A stretch of DNA of 64,000 bases, taken from positions 1 through 64,000 of the forward strand of contig JAYPEK010000009.1 in the NCBI GenBank assembly GCA_038125725.1. The letters run 5' to 3'. The number at the start of each line of letters is the position of its first letter. Positions within the stretch are counted from its first letter, which is position 1. Origin of the DNA: TMED8 sp038125725. GTDB taxonomy: Bacteria; Pseudomonadota; Alphaproteobacteria; Rhodospirillales; Casp-alpha2. The notes beneath the pieces are model-generated. The model was not told the DNA's origin. It was given only the letters and a program-made list of their open reading frames with translations, and made no database searches. The translations under genes and the position numbers were made by a program. This document shows positions 54,416-62,070 of this stretch, one piece after another.

Positions 54416-55453
54416 ATGAGCGACCAACCATCGATCTTCGAGCGCATGGGGCTGAGGCCCGCCGCCAATGCAGAGGCGAAGCCGGCCAACGGCACCGCTG
54501 CTGAAGGCCAGGCAGCGCCACCCCAGGACCGACCGGCGCCGAGCGTCGGCGAACCGGGCCAGGCGCGCCCGGCGCCCAGCATCGGCATGCAGCCGCCGTC
54601 ACCGGCCAGGCCCACCGAACCCGCGCCGCTGCCGGGCGGCGGGGCGGGCGAGCCCGACGGCATGGCCGACCTGGCCGATCACTTCCTCGGCTGCGCCAAG
54701 CTGGGGCGGTATCTGACGGTCGCCGACAACTCCCGCTTCATCATCACCGACGACTTCCGCGCCCAGCCGATCATTCCGGCTGCGTCGGCGATGGCGGCGA
54801 TCTACTCCAAGGACTACCTGGTGGCGCAGGCGGCGCTGCTGCCGTTGTCGGAGCGAGCGCAGCGCATGTCGCTGCGCGAACGCGACAAGCTGGAGCGGCT
54901 GTTCGCGCTGATTGAGGAGCAGACGCTCTCGGACAGCGTGCGCTCGTCGGCGCAGGCGATCCGCGCGCATCACTTCCGCGCCGCCGAGATCCGCGCGCTG
55001 GAGGCCGAGCTCGGCGACCGCATGAGCCCGGCCAGGTTGCGCTACCGCCAGTTCCTCGACGTGGTCAAGAAGCTGATGGACCGCAAGATCACCGCCGGGC
55101 CGTTCCTGGACGAGTTCCGAGGCTTCACCCAGGAAGTGGCGGGCCGGCTCGATTTCGGCATCTACTCGTTCTGCCTGGATCGGTTGTTCGGCTCCGTCCG
55201 GGTGCCGATGAAGGTGAAGAAGCTGCTTGTGCTCGAACTCATCAAGTACCCGCCGCTGATCCGCCGCGAGCTCTTGTCCAACGTGCTGGTCTTCCCCGGC
55301 CAGGAGCGCGAACTGATCGACTTCGTCCGCTACATGGTGACCACGGAACTGGGCCAGAGCGTCGCCATCGAGATCGAACTGCTGGAGGCCTTCAAGCAGC
55401 ACCGGCTGTCGATGCAGGACATCGAGACGTCCCTAGCCCGGGCGATCGCCTAG
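54416..55453 (+). CDS. Conserved-looking protein, unknown
   Basis: 345 residues, no signal peptide. The first 75 are Pro/Ala/Gly-rich and probably disordered; the remainder is helical and charged (SLRERDKLERLFALIEEQTL; LGDRMSPARLRYRQFLDVVK; RRELLSNVLVFPGQERELID). No family recognised. Start MSDQPSIFERMGLRPA has no strong ribosome site. It follows the candidate small RNA divergently and converges with purE (8 nt). Confidence 0.75.
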   Translation: MSDQPSIFERMGLRPAANAEAKPANGTAAEGQAAPPQDRPAPSVGEPGQARPAPSIGMQPPSPARPTEPAPLPGGGAGEPDGMADLADHFLGCAKLGRYLTVADNSRFIITDDFRAQPIIPAASAMAAIYSKDYLVAQAALLPLSERAQRMSLRERDKLERLFALIEEQTLSDSVRSSAQAIRAHHFRAAEIRALEAELGDRMSPARLRYRQFLDVVKKLMDRKITAGPFLDEFRGFTQEVAGRLDFGIYSFCLDRLFGSVRVPMKVKKLLVLELIKYPPLIRRELLSNVLVFPGQERELIDFVRYMVTTELGQSVAIEIELLEAFKQHRLSMQDIETSLARAIA

Positions 55454-55461
55454 GCCACCCG

Positions 55462-55953
55462 TCAGTCCATCGACAATTCGGCGACCGTGTCGTTCTGATC
55501 CTTCCTGAAGGCGGCGAGGCGCTCGTGGATGCCTTCGTCCGACAGCGCCAGGATGGCGGCGGCGAGCAGCGCCGCGTTCTTGGCGCCGGCCTTGCCGACG
55601 GCGAGCGTGCCGACCGGGATGCCGCCCGGCATCTGCGCCATCGACAAGAGGCTGTCCATGCCGCCCATGACACGGGTCTCCATCGGCACGCCGAGCACCG
55701 GCAACTGGGTCACGGCGGCGACGACGCCCGGCAGCGCCGCGGCCATGCCGGCGGCGGCGATGATCACCTTGATGCCGCGCGCTTCCGCGGTGCTCGCCCA
55801 TTCGTGCACCTGCGCCGGGTTGCGGTGCGCCGACAGCGCCTTCGCTTCGCAGGGGATGCCCAATTGCTTCAAGGTATCGGTGGCGTTTTTCATGGTTTCC
55901 CAATCCGATTTGGAGCCCATCACGATTCCCACCAACGGTGCCTGATCACTCAT
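55462..55953 (-). CDS. purE: N5-carboxyaminoimidazole ribonucleotide mutase
   Basis: 163 residues, converts N5-CAIR to CAIR in purine synthesis. Signatures VGIVMGSKSDWETMKNATDT, KALSAHRNP and AAGMAAALPGVVAA with GGMDSLLSMAQMPGGIPVGT are all typical. PurK, usually its downstream partner, is not next to it here: the next gene is convergent. ATG 55953. Confidence 0.97.
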   Translation of the reverse strand: MSDQAPLVGIVMGSKSDWETMKNATDTLKQLGIPCEAKALSAHRNPAQVHEWASTAEARGIKVIIAAAGMAAALPGVVAAVTQLPVLGVPMETRVMGGMDSLLSMAQMPGGIPVGTLAVGKAGAKNAALLAAAILALSDEGIHERLAAFRKDQNDTVAELSMD

Positions 55954-56140
55954 TCCACGTGCCTTTCTCTGTCAATTTCCAGTTCCGAAAGCCGGCCATT
56001 ATAGGTGTAGCCGGGTATGCATCAAGAGCTACAGATAGGGTGTTTCGCCATTCTATCAAGAGACTGTTAACCATGAATGCGCTATCATCCGACGCGTACG
56101 ACCAGCCTTCCCTGCAGCCCGAGCAAGCGGGAGACGAGAC

Positions 56141-56884
56141 ATGGACGTCAACAAGGCCGAAACCATCCCCACCGTGGGCGACCCGCCCGGACGGCGCCAG
56201 GAGCGCCAGGGCGGCAAGCACCCGCGCGAGCAGACGGACGAGCAGGCCGGCGACGAGGGCCATGCGCCGCGTGCCGCCGACGCGGTCGATATTGGGGGCC
56301 TGCCGGCCGATGGCCTGGGCCCCGAGGCGGAGCGCATCATCAACGCGCTGGCGGCGCAGATCGAGCCGATGCGCCTTGAAGCCGAACAGGCCAAGGCGCA
56401 GGCCGAGCGCTACCACGAACTGGCGACGCGCCACCCGATCCTGCCAGTACCGAACCGGCGCGAGTTCGAGCGCGAGGTGCAGCACGTCATCGATCATTTG
56501 GACGCGCTCGGCCCGAGCGCGGCGCTGCTGATCGTCCATGTGGCGGCGGCGGACCGCCTGCGCGCGACGCTTGGGCGCCAGGCGGCGGACGCGTTGATGG
56601 TGAAGGCGGCTCAAACCGTCACCGAAGCGGTGCATCCGACCGATACGGTGGGCAGCCTCTGCGGTTTCGATTTGGGCGTGGTGCTGCTCAACGGCGACGC
56701 CGAGGCGGTAGCGCTGAAGACCGACAGCCTGCGCCAGCGATTCGGTGCGCGACCCTTCACCTGGCATGGCCGAACCTATCCGATGGAGGCGGCGTTCGGC
56801 GCCGCTGTCCTGCAAACGGGCTGGAGCGCCGAACAGGCGATTGCCGCCGCGGACCGCCATTTGATGAGTGTTGCGGGGCGCTGA
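56141..56884 (+). CDS. Degenerate GGDEF-domain protein
   Basis: 247 residues, cytoplasmic: a charged disordered N-terminus (1-55), a coiled-coil helix (60-95), then a GGDEF-like domain from PNRREFE (104-110). The active-site motif reads CGFDL (174-178) in place of GG(D/E)EF, and the earlier metal Asp is missing, so cyclase activity is not expected. It may bind partners or nucleotides. GGGAGACGAGAC precedes the ATG. Confidence 0.8.
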   Translation: MDVNKAETIPTVGDPPGRRQERQGGKHPREQTDEQAGDEGHAPRAADAVDIGGLPADGLGPEAERIINALAAQIEPMRLEAEQAKAQAERYHELATRHPILPVPNRREFEREVQHVIDHLDALGPSAALLIVHVAAADRLRATLGRQAADALMVKAAQTVTEAVHPTDTVGSLCGFDLGVVLLNGDAEAVALKTDSLRQRFGARPFTWHGRTYPMEAAFGAAVLQTGWSAEQAIAAADRHLMSVAGR

Positions 56885-56904
56885 CGGCTCGGATATCCGA
56901 CGAA

Positions 56905-57105
56905 TCAGGCGATGATGTCGGGGACCAACTGGCCTTCCAGGAAGGAGATCTGGTCCTTTAACTGCAGCTTGCGTTTCTTCAACCGCTGCACCTGCAATTG
57001 GTCGTGCAGCGGCGTCGTCAGCAGCCGATTGATGACGTCGTCCAGGTCCCGGTGCTCGGTCCGCAATTCGACCAGTCGGCGCTCGATCTCGGCGTTGGCG
57101 TTCAT
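56905..57105 (-). CDS. YdcH/DUF465 family small protein
   Basis: 66 residues forming a two-helix hairpin: EIERRLVELRTEHRDLDDVI and LQVQRLKKRKLQLKDQISFL. The RLKKRKLQLKDxI segment is the DUF465 signature. Unknown function. ATG 57105 has GGAAGAGC before it; the longer frame (to 57279) is rejected. Divergent from a second DUF465 gene 172 bp away. Confidence 0.88.
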   Translation of the reverse strand: MNANAEIERRLVELRTEHRDLDDVINRLLTTPLHDQLQVQRLKKRKLQLKDQISFLEGQLVPDIIA

Positions 57106-57277
57106 GCTCTTCCGTAAGCCCTTGATAACGGTAAAGTCTAGCAAATTCATCGCCCTGCGAGTAGGGGGCTGGACAAAAATTCTGCCGAAAATCCGACTTT
57201 TCCCGGGGCGACGAGGTGGATTCGCCGGGCGTATTACGGTAAAATGACGGCATAGACAAACAAGGAGGGTTTCGAAC

Positions 57278-57445
57278 ATGAGCTTGCACGAACGGATCGA
57301 AGCGCTGCGGACGCGCCATCAGGAACTGGAGACCGCCCTGAACGAGGCTTCCTCCCACTTCGACGATGATATTTCGGTCCATGAACTGAAGAAACAGAAG
57401 CTCGCCATCAAGGACGAGATCGCCCAGTTGGAGGCCCAGCTCTAG
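57278..57445 (+). CDS. YdcH/DUF465 family small protein, second copy
   Basis: 55 residues: MSLHERIEALRTRHQELETA, a short loop with HFDDDISVHE, then ELKKQKLAIKDEIAQLEAQL. The LKKQKLAIKDEI segment is the DUF465 signature. AAGGAGGG lies 8 nt upstream of the ATG, among the strongest ribosome sites in the window. Divergent from the first copy. Confidence 0.9.
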   Translation: MSLHERIEALRTRHQELETALNEASSHFDDDISVHELKKQKLAIKDEIAQLEAQL

Positions 57446-57510
57446 GTCTTCAGCGGACCCGGCTCCCGGTTGATCGACAGCCCGGAGCCAAGCCGGAGGC
57501 ATCTCCTTCA

Positions 57511-57532
57511 CCGGGTTCCGCCCGGAACCCGG
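57511..57532. terminator. Hairpin after DUF465 gene
   Basis: CCGGGTTCC and GGAACCCGG form a perfect 9-bp stem around GCCC, 65 nt after the DUF465 stop. No T-tract follows, so termination is only a guess. Confidence 0.45.
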
Positions 57533-57637
57533 ACCCGCCCGTTAATCTGCGTACGCTGCCCGCCGCAGCGCGCGAAACGGGCGCTTATAGTTCTTTCACT
57601 CCCCATTTCCCTCATAATTCGACGTCTCTCGTTCTCA

Positions 57638-57668
57638 GGCCGTCAACCGTCTCGGGCCGTCAACCGTC
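57638..57668. repeat. 17-bp tandem duplication across a stop codon
   Basis: GGCCGTCAACCGTC occurs at 57638-57651 and again at 57655-57668. The stop codon of the Rieske gene (57660-57662, minus) lies in the second copy, so a recent duplication touched the gene end without altering its frame. Confidence 0.75.
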
Positions 57669-59255
57669 GAGTTGCGCCAGCGCCTGGTTGGCGGCGCGGA
57701 GCGCGTGCTTGCGTTTCAAGGGCGAATTGAAGAACCGGTTGACGGCGGTCAGCACCGCCGGCCCCCAGGGAGCGTCCGGACGCTCGCCCAGTGCTTCGGC
57801 CACGGCCGTGACCAGCTTCACAAGGTGCGCGGAGACGATGAATTCCGGATTGCCATGGTCGAACAGCGCACGCTTGCGTTCGGCGATGAAACCGGACGCA
57901 TCGGCGACGGCGTATTCGGCGGGATCGCAGGCCTTGTCGACGAAGCCGGCGTTGCGCCCCAGGAAGCACCCGATCTGCAACAGCCCCGCCGGCCACAGCG
58001 CCGGGTATTTGCCGCAGGTCTTGCGCACGGCGTTGGCGAAGGTGAGCGTGTGGGTGAACGATAGCCAGCCGACATTGTTGGAGACCGACTTGTCCACATG
58101 GTCCTGATAGGCGAGGTCGTAGCGCGCCATCTGCCATCCGGCGGCGGCCACGGCTTCGTCATAGAGCGCCATGACGTCGCCCGATCCCGCCACCATCGCC
58201 TTCAACACGTGCGCCACCCCATGCGCTCTCAAATCTTCCGTCGTCGGGCGGACATCCCCGGTGCCGTCCCAGGCCGCGAGGGCGCCGGCATAGGCCTTGA
58301 ATTCGGGGATCAGGTCTTCACGGCTGGCAAAAATCAGCGAGCGCACCAGCATCAGCAATAGCGGTTCCCGCACGGCCGCCTCGCCGAGCCGGGCCGCCAA
58401 CTGGCCGGTCTTATAGACGTAGATCAGTGAATGGCCGAAGTCCTGGTAGTGCGCCAGGGCGGCGCGCGCCAGCGCTTCCTCGAAGTCGTCGAACCCGAGG
58501 CCCGCCTGCACGCCACCCCGGATCAGCGCCACCGCACGGGCCTCGTCCTCGTCCTCGATGGCCTGGACCAAGGCATCGGCGTCATAGGGTTCACTGCCGG
58601 CCGGATAGGGGTAGGGCGGTTGGCGCCGGCTGTCCCAGGCGAAATGGCCGACCGCCTCCACCAGCGCGGTCAGCTTCTCGCCCGGCGACCCAGCGGCCTC
58701 GTCGCGGAGCGCCAGCCAGTCGGCGGCGGCGGCGACGGCGTGGGTGGTGCCGTATTCGAAGCGGTCATGCGTCCAGAGGATGGTTTCGCGGAGCGCGTCC
58801 AGCGGGTCGGCGCCGGTGCGCTCGAGCCGCGCGATCTCGCGCGCCATGCGGCCGTACTCGTGCTCGTCGAAGCTGGCGTGCAAGCCCGCCAGCGCCTTCG
58901 CCGCGACGGCGGCGGGCGGCTCGTCGGCGATATCGACCAACACGTCGGCGCCCTCGATGCGCACCGGGTAGCGCCGCACCGCGTCGCCGCCGACCAGGGT
59001 TTCGCCGCTGGAAAGGTCAAACTTCCAGTTGTGCCAGTTGCAGGTCAGGATGCAGCCTTCCGCCAGGTGGCCTTCGGTGAGCGGGTAGCCTTCATGCGGG
59101 CAGCGGTTGTCACAGGCCCAGACGTCGTCGCCATCGCCGGCGAACAGCGCGATGTGATGGCCTTCCATCTTGGCCAGGATGCGCCCGCGGGCGCGCAGAT
59201 CGCTCAGCGCGGCGGCGCGGATCCATTTCGGGAGCGGGCTTTGCCCGTCGGGCAT
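57660..59255 (-). CDS. Rieske [2Fe-2S] protein with large C-terminal helical domain
   Basis: 531 residues. N-terminal Rieske domain with Cys52-His54 (CPHEG) and Cys72-His75 (CNWHNW) for the cluster. The remaining ~420 residues are mostly helical with several His-containing motifs (THDRFEYGTTHAVAAAADWL; HYQDFGHSLIYVYKTGQLAA; SFTHTLTFANAVRKTCG) that could bind a second metal. It is not a ring-hydroxylating alpha subunit. Start ATG 59255 with GGAGGATCCC upstream. It lies 87 bp after the acyl-CoA synthetase gene on the same strand. Confidence 0.82.
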   Translation of the reverse strand: MPDGQSPLPKWIRAAALSDLRARGRILAKMEGHHIALFAGDGDDVWACDNRCPHEGYPLTEGHLAEGCILTCNWHNWKFDLSSGETLVGGDAVRRYPVRIEGADVLVDIADEPPAAVAAKALAGLHASFDEHEYGRMAREIARLERTGADPLDALRETILWTHDRFEYGTTHAVAAAADWLALRDEAAGSPGEKLTALVEAVGHFAWDSRRQPPYPYPAGSEPYDADALVQAIEDEDEARAVALIRGGVQAGLGFDDFEEALARAALAHYQDFGHSLIYVYKTGQLAARLGEAAVREPLLLMLVRSLIFASREDLIPEFKAYAGALAAWDGTGDVRPTTEDLRAHGVAHVLKAMVAGSGDVMALYDEAVAAAGWQMARYDLAYQDHVDKSVSNNVGWLSFTHTLTFANAVRKTCGKYPALWPAGLLQIGCFLGRNAGFVDKACDPAEYAVADASGFIAERKRALFDHGNPEFIVSAHLVKLVTAVAEALGERPDAPWGPAVLTAVNRFFNSPLKRKHALRAANQALAQLDG

Positions 59256-59342
59256 GGGATCCTCCCTGTCTCTGTCTGTATCGGTCCCAATTCCACTTGG
59301 CGACATGGGCGCCGGATTTCGCCCATTGAATAATTGTGCCTT

Positions 59343-60986
59343 TTATTCCTCCACCAACCCCTGGCGCAGCACGTACTTCTGGATCTTGCCGGTGGACGTC
59401 TTCGGCAACTCGCAGAAGACGACCGTCTTCGGGCATTTGTAGTGGGCCAGGTGCTCGCGGCAGAAATCGATGATCTCTTTTTCGGTCGGCGGGGACTCGA
59501 CCCCAGCCTTCAGTTCAATGAACGCGCAGGGCGTCTCGCCCCATTTTTCGTCGGGCTTGGCGACGACAGCGGCCATCATCACGGCCGGGTGGCGGGCCAG
59601 CGCGTCCTCGACCTCGATGGAGGATATATTCTCGCCGCCGGAGATGATGATGTCCTTGGAGCGGTCCTTGAGCTTGATGTAGCCGTCGGGCTCGATGACG
59701 CCCAAGTCGCCGGAATGGAACCAGCCGCCGGAAAGCGCCGCCTCGCTGGTGGCGGGGTTCTTCAGATACCCCTTCATGACGATGTTGCCCTGGAACATGA
59801 CCTCGCCCATGGTCTCGCCGTCGGCGGGGACGGGGGTCATGGTGTCGGGGTCCATCACCGTCAGGCCCTGCAGCACATGGTAGGGGACGCCCTGGCGGCC
59901 CTTCTTCTTGGTCTGCTCGTCAATGGGGAGATCGTTCCACTCCGGATGCCAGGCGCACATGACAGCCGGCCCGTAAGTCTCGGTCAGGCCGTAGACGTGG
60001 GTGACGTCGAAGCCCTGTTCCTGCATGCGCTGCAAGGTGGCGGCCGGCGGCGGCGCGGCGGCGGTCATGACGTTGACCTTGTGATCGAAGTCGCGGCGTT
60101 CTTCATTGGTGGCGTTGATGACGAAGTTCAAGACGATGGGCGCGCCGCAGAAGTGCGTGACGCCATGATCGGCGATGGCGGCATAGATGGTGCCGGCGCT
60201 GACGCGGCGCAGGCAGACGTTGGTGCCGGCGATGGCCGCCAGCGTCCAGGGGAAGCACCAGCCGTTGCAATGGAACATCGGCAGCGTCCACAGATAGACC
60301 GCGTGATGGCCCATGTTCCAGCCCACCGCGTTCGAGAGCGCGTTGAGATAGGCGCCCCGGTGGTGGTAGACGACCCCTTTGGGATCGCCGGTGGTGCCCG
60401 ACGTATAGTTGAGCGAGATGGCGTTCCATTCGTCGTCCGTGAGGTCGTATTCGAATTCCGGATCGCCCGCGGCGATGAAGGCCTCGTAATCCATCTCGCC
60501 CAGTTGCTCACCGTCGGCGAAGTCGCCCTCGCTGTCGACGATGTCGATGACGATGATGTCGTCGCGCCCGATGGAGCCGAGCGCCACCTTCACCGTCGGG
60601 GCGAACTCGGTATCGGTGATCAGCACCTTGGCCTCGCCGTGGTTGAGGCAAAAGGCGATGGCGTCTCCGTCCAGGCGCACGTTCAGCGTATTGACCACGG
60701 CGCCGATCATCGCCGGGCCGAAGGCGCATTCGTACATCTCCGGCGTGTTCGACGCCATCACCGCCACCGTGTCGCCGTAGCCGAGCCCGCGCGCCTTCAG
60801 CGCCGATGCCAGGCGCCGCGCGCGGGCGTGCGTTTCGGCCCAGGTGAAGCGCTTCGATCCGTGCACCACGGAGGTGCGGTCGGGATAGGTGGCGGCGGTG
60901 CGGCCCAGGAACGAGACCGGCGTCAGCGGCGTGTAGTTGGCTTCCGATTTGGCCAGGTCCTTGTCGTAAATGCTGTCAGCGCCCAT
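59343..60986 (-). CDS. Acyl-CoA synthetase (AMP-forming)
   Basis: 547 residues of the medium/long-chain fatty acyl-CoA synthetase type. P-loop NYTSGTTGDPKGVVYHHRGA, VYGLTETYGP, GWFHSGDLGVIEPDGYIKL, DRSKDIIISGGENISSIE and the catalytic Lys near the end in LPKTSTGKIQKYVLR are present. GGGAAGTGAGCC precedes the ATG. Upstream neighbour of the Rieske gene. Confidence 0.95.
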   Translation of the reverse strand: MGADSIYDKDLAKSEANYTPLTPVSFLGRTAATYPDRTSVVHGSKRFTWAETHARARRLASALKARGLGYGDTVAVMASNTPEMYECAFGPAMIGAVVNTLNVRLDGDAIAFCLNHGEAKVLITDTEFAPTVKVALGSIGRDDIIVIDIVDSEGDFADGEQLGEMDYEAFIAAGDPEFEYDLTDDEWNAISLNYTSGTTGDPKGVVYHHRGAYLNALSNAVGWNMGHHAVYLWTLPMFHCNGWCFPWTLAAIAGTNVCLRRVSAGTIYAAIADHGVTHFCGAPIVLNFVINATNEERRDFDHKVNVMTAAAPPPAATLQRMQEQGFDVTHVYGLTETYGPAVMCAWHPEWNDLPIDEQTKKKGRQGVPYHVLQGLTVMDPDTMTPVPADGETMGEVMFQGNIVMKGYLKNPATSEAALSGGWFHSGDLGVIEPDGYIKLKDRSKDIIISGGENISSIEVEDALARHPAVMMAAVVAKPDEKWGETPCAFIELKAGVESPPTEKEIIDFCREHLAHYKCPKTVVFCELPKTSTGKIQKYVLRQGLVEE

Positions 60987-61294
60987 GGCTCACTTCCCTG
61001 ATTTCATGTGGTTCCGTCGGTTGCCGGCAGCTTGCCATATCCTGCCGGGTTTTCCACGGATTTTGCCAAGCTTCGGAATATTTCACTGGTTGGAAGTTGT
61101 TGATTTTCCACGAAACATAAAAAAATCTCCGGAACGAACCCAATTTTTCCACCGCTCCGTCCAAAACCCCAAAACCCGTCATGCCCGCGAAAGCGGGCAT
61201 CCAGCGTACAGTCGGAAACCTCCGGGCTCGATGACCATTCACTGGATTCCCGCGTGCGCGGGAATGACGACGGAGAGGACGTGAACGCAGGGGC
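60987..61294. other. 308-bp gene-free spacer with a REP element
   Basis: No credible gene. Contains the composite repeat 61117-61270. The promoter of the acyl-CoA synthetase gene should lie in its left part; no clear -35/-10 pair was identified. Confidence 0.6.
61117..61270. repeat. Composite REP element, copy B
   Basis: It has the same plan as the element at 7603-7765: a 30-bp arm (61117-61146, two mismatches to copy A), then REP units 61177-61204 and 61242-61270 in inverted orientation. The first unit has TGCCCGC/GCGGGCA, where both stem sides changed together relative to TTCCCGC/GCGGGAA, showing the hairpin is maintained. The second unit has stem TTCCCGCG/CGCGGGAA. Confidence 0.88.
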
Positions 61295-61813
61295 TCAAGA
61301 TGAGGGGGAATGGGCCTCATCCGCTTTACCTTCCCAGCGACGCCGCAACGCCTGGCGCCGTTCCAGCATCGTGACCACGCGATGAAAGGCGCGCTCCAGC
61401 CGTGCCTCCCAGCGCCCGAGCGTATCGAGCGTCGGGCCTTCATCGAGGGCGATCCGGAAGGTGTCGACCAACGGCCCGCCGCTGGTTCCCTTGAGCGGCG
61501 GCATCGGCCCATCCCAGGTTGGGCTTAACAGCCCCGCCTCGATCGCCGCCGAACGCCCGAGCCGCCACCAGATGTCGGCCAGGCGCCGGACCAACGTGGT
61601 TTCGTAACGTCCCTGGGGCGCAAACTCCTCGGTCAGTTCCGCCAGCATGGCGTCGTATTCGGCCCGGTCCTCGCCGGGCAGCACCACGTCGCGGGCATAG
61701 AGCCCGTGCCTGAGCGCGTTGTAGCTGGCGGCGGCCTTGCCGGCGTCGCTGGTGGGGCCGGTGGAAAGCGCCGCATTGGCCCGATTGGCGGCGGTCTGGG
61801 CTTGGGAGGTCAT
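61295..61813 (-). CDS. Hypothetical protein, ANRANA/STGP-type
   Basis: 172 residues, starting MTSQAQTAANRANAALSTGP then SDAGKAAASYNALRHGLYAR. This opening is shared by a widespread, scattered family of unknown function, often seen in genomes with many mobile elements. The remainder is helical and Arg-rich (RRLADIWWRLGRSAAIEAGL). A promoter fits upstream at 61847-61875. The gene is located directly beside the composite REP element. Confidence 0.75.
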   Translation of the reverse strand: MTSQAQTAANRANAALSTGPTSDAGKAAASYNALRHGLYARDVVLPGEDRAEYDAMLAELTEEFAPQGRYETTLVRRLADIWWRLGRSAAIEAGLLSPTWDGPMPPLKGTSGGPLVDTFRIALDEGPTLDTLGRWEARLERAFHRVVTMLERRQALRRRWEGKADEAHSPSS

Positions 61814-61846
61814 GATGAATCATCTCTTTCTTTATAAAAAAAGGAA

Positions 61847-61875
61847 TTTAAACATATAATAGTGGAAAAAGTCAA
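61847..61875 (-). promoter_or_regulatory. Candidate sigma-70 promoter
   Basis: On the minus strand, TTGACT (61875-61870) and TTTAAA (61852-61847) are separated by 17 nt, in an A+T-rich region 34 bp upstream of the ATG at 61813. It would drive the hypothetical gene. Confidence 0.5.
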
Positions 61876-61936
61876 GTTTTTTCGAATCAAGCCTATCCGT
61901 CATGCCCGGACTTAATGTATGGACCGGAGAGATAGC

Positions 61937-62070
61937 TGACAGTTGTTCGGAGACATGGTTGACACTTTTGGCATGGTTTTCGTTGGTGAGGAGCCAGTGC
62001 CATGCCTTGGGAAGAGGTGTCGATCATGCATCGAAGGAAGGAGTTCGTCTCGCTGGCGTTGAGCGAGGGA
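61937..62070 (+). mobile_element. IS481-family insertion fragment (left end and transposase start)
   Basis: The frame from ATG 62002 reads MPWEEVSIMHRRKEFVSLAL, matching the N-terminus of IS481-family transposases (MPWxExxxMxxRxEFVxLAL), and the 65 bp before it contains TGACAG and TGGTTGACAC segments typical of such element ends. About 23 codons remain; at 62070 the sequence switches to dioxygenase code. It is a remnant, not mobile by itself. Left limit is approximate. Confidence 0.75.

Noticed and set aside
59334..61001. 555-codon plus-strand frame opposite the acyl-CoA synthetase
   Set aside because: Low complexity and covers an enzyme with all ANL motifs on the minus strand.
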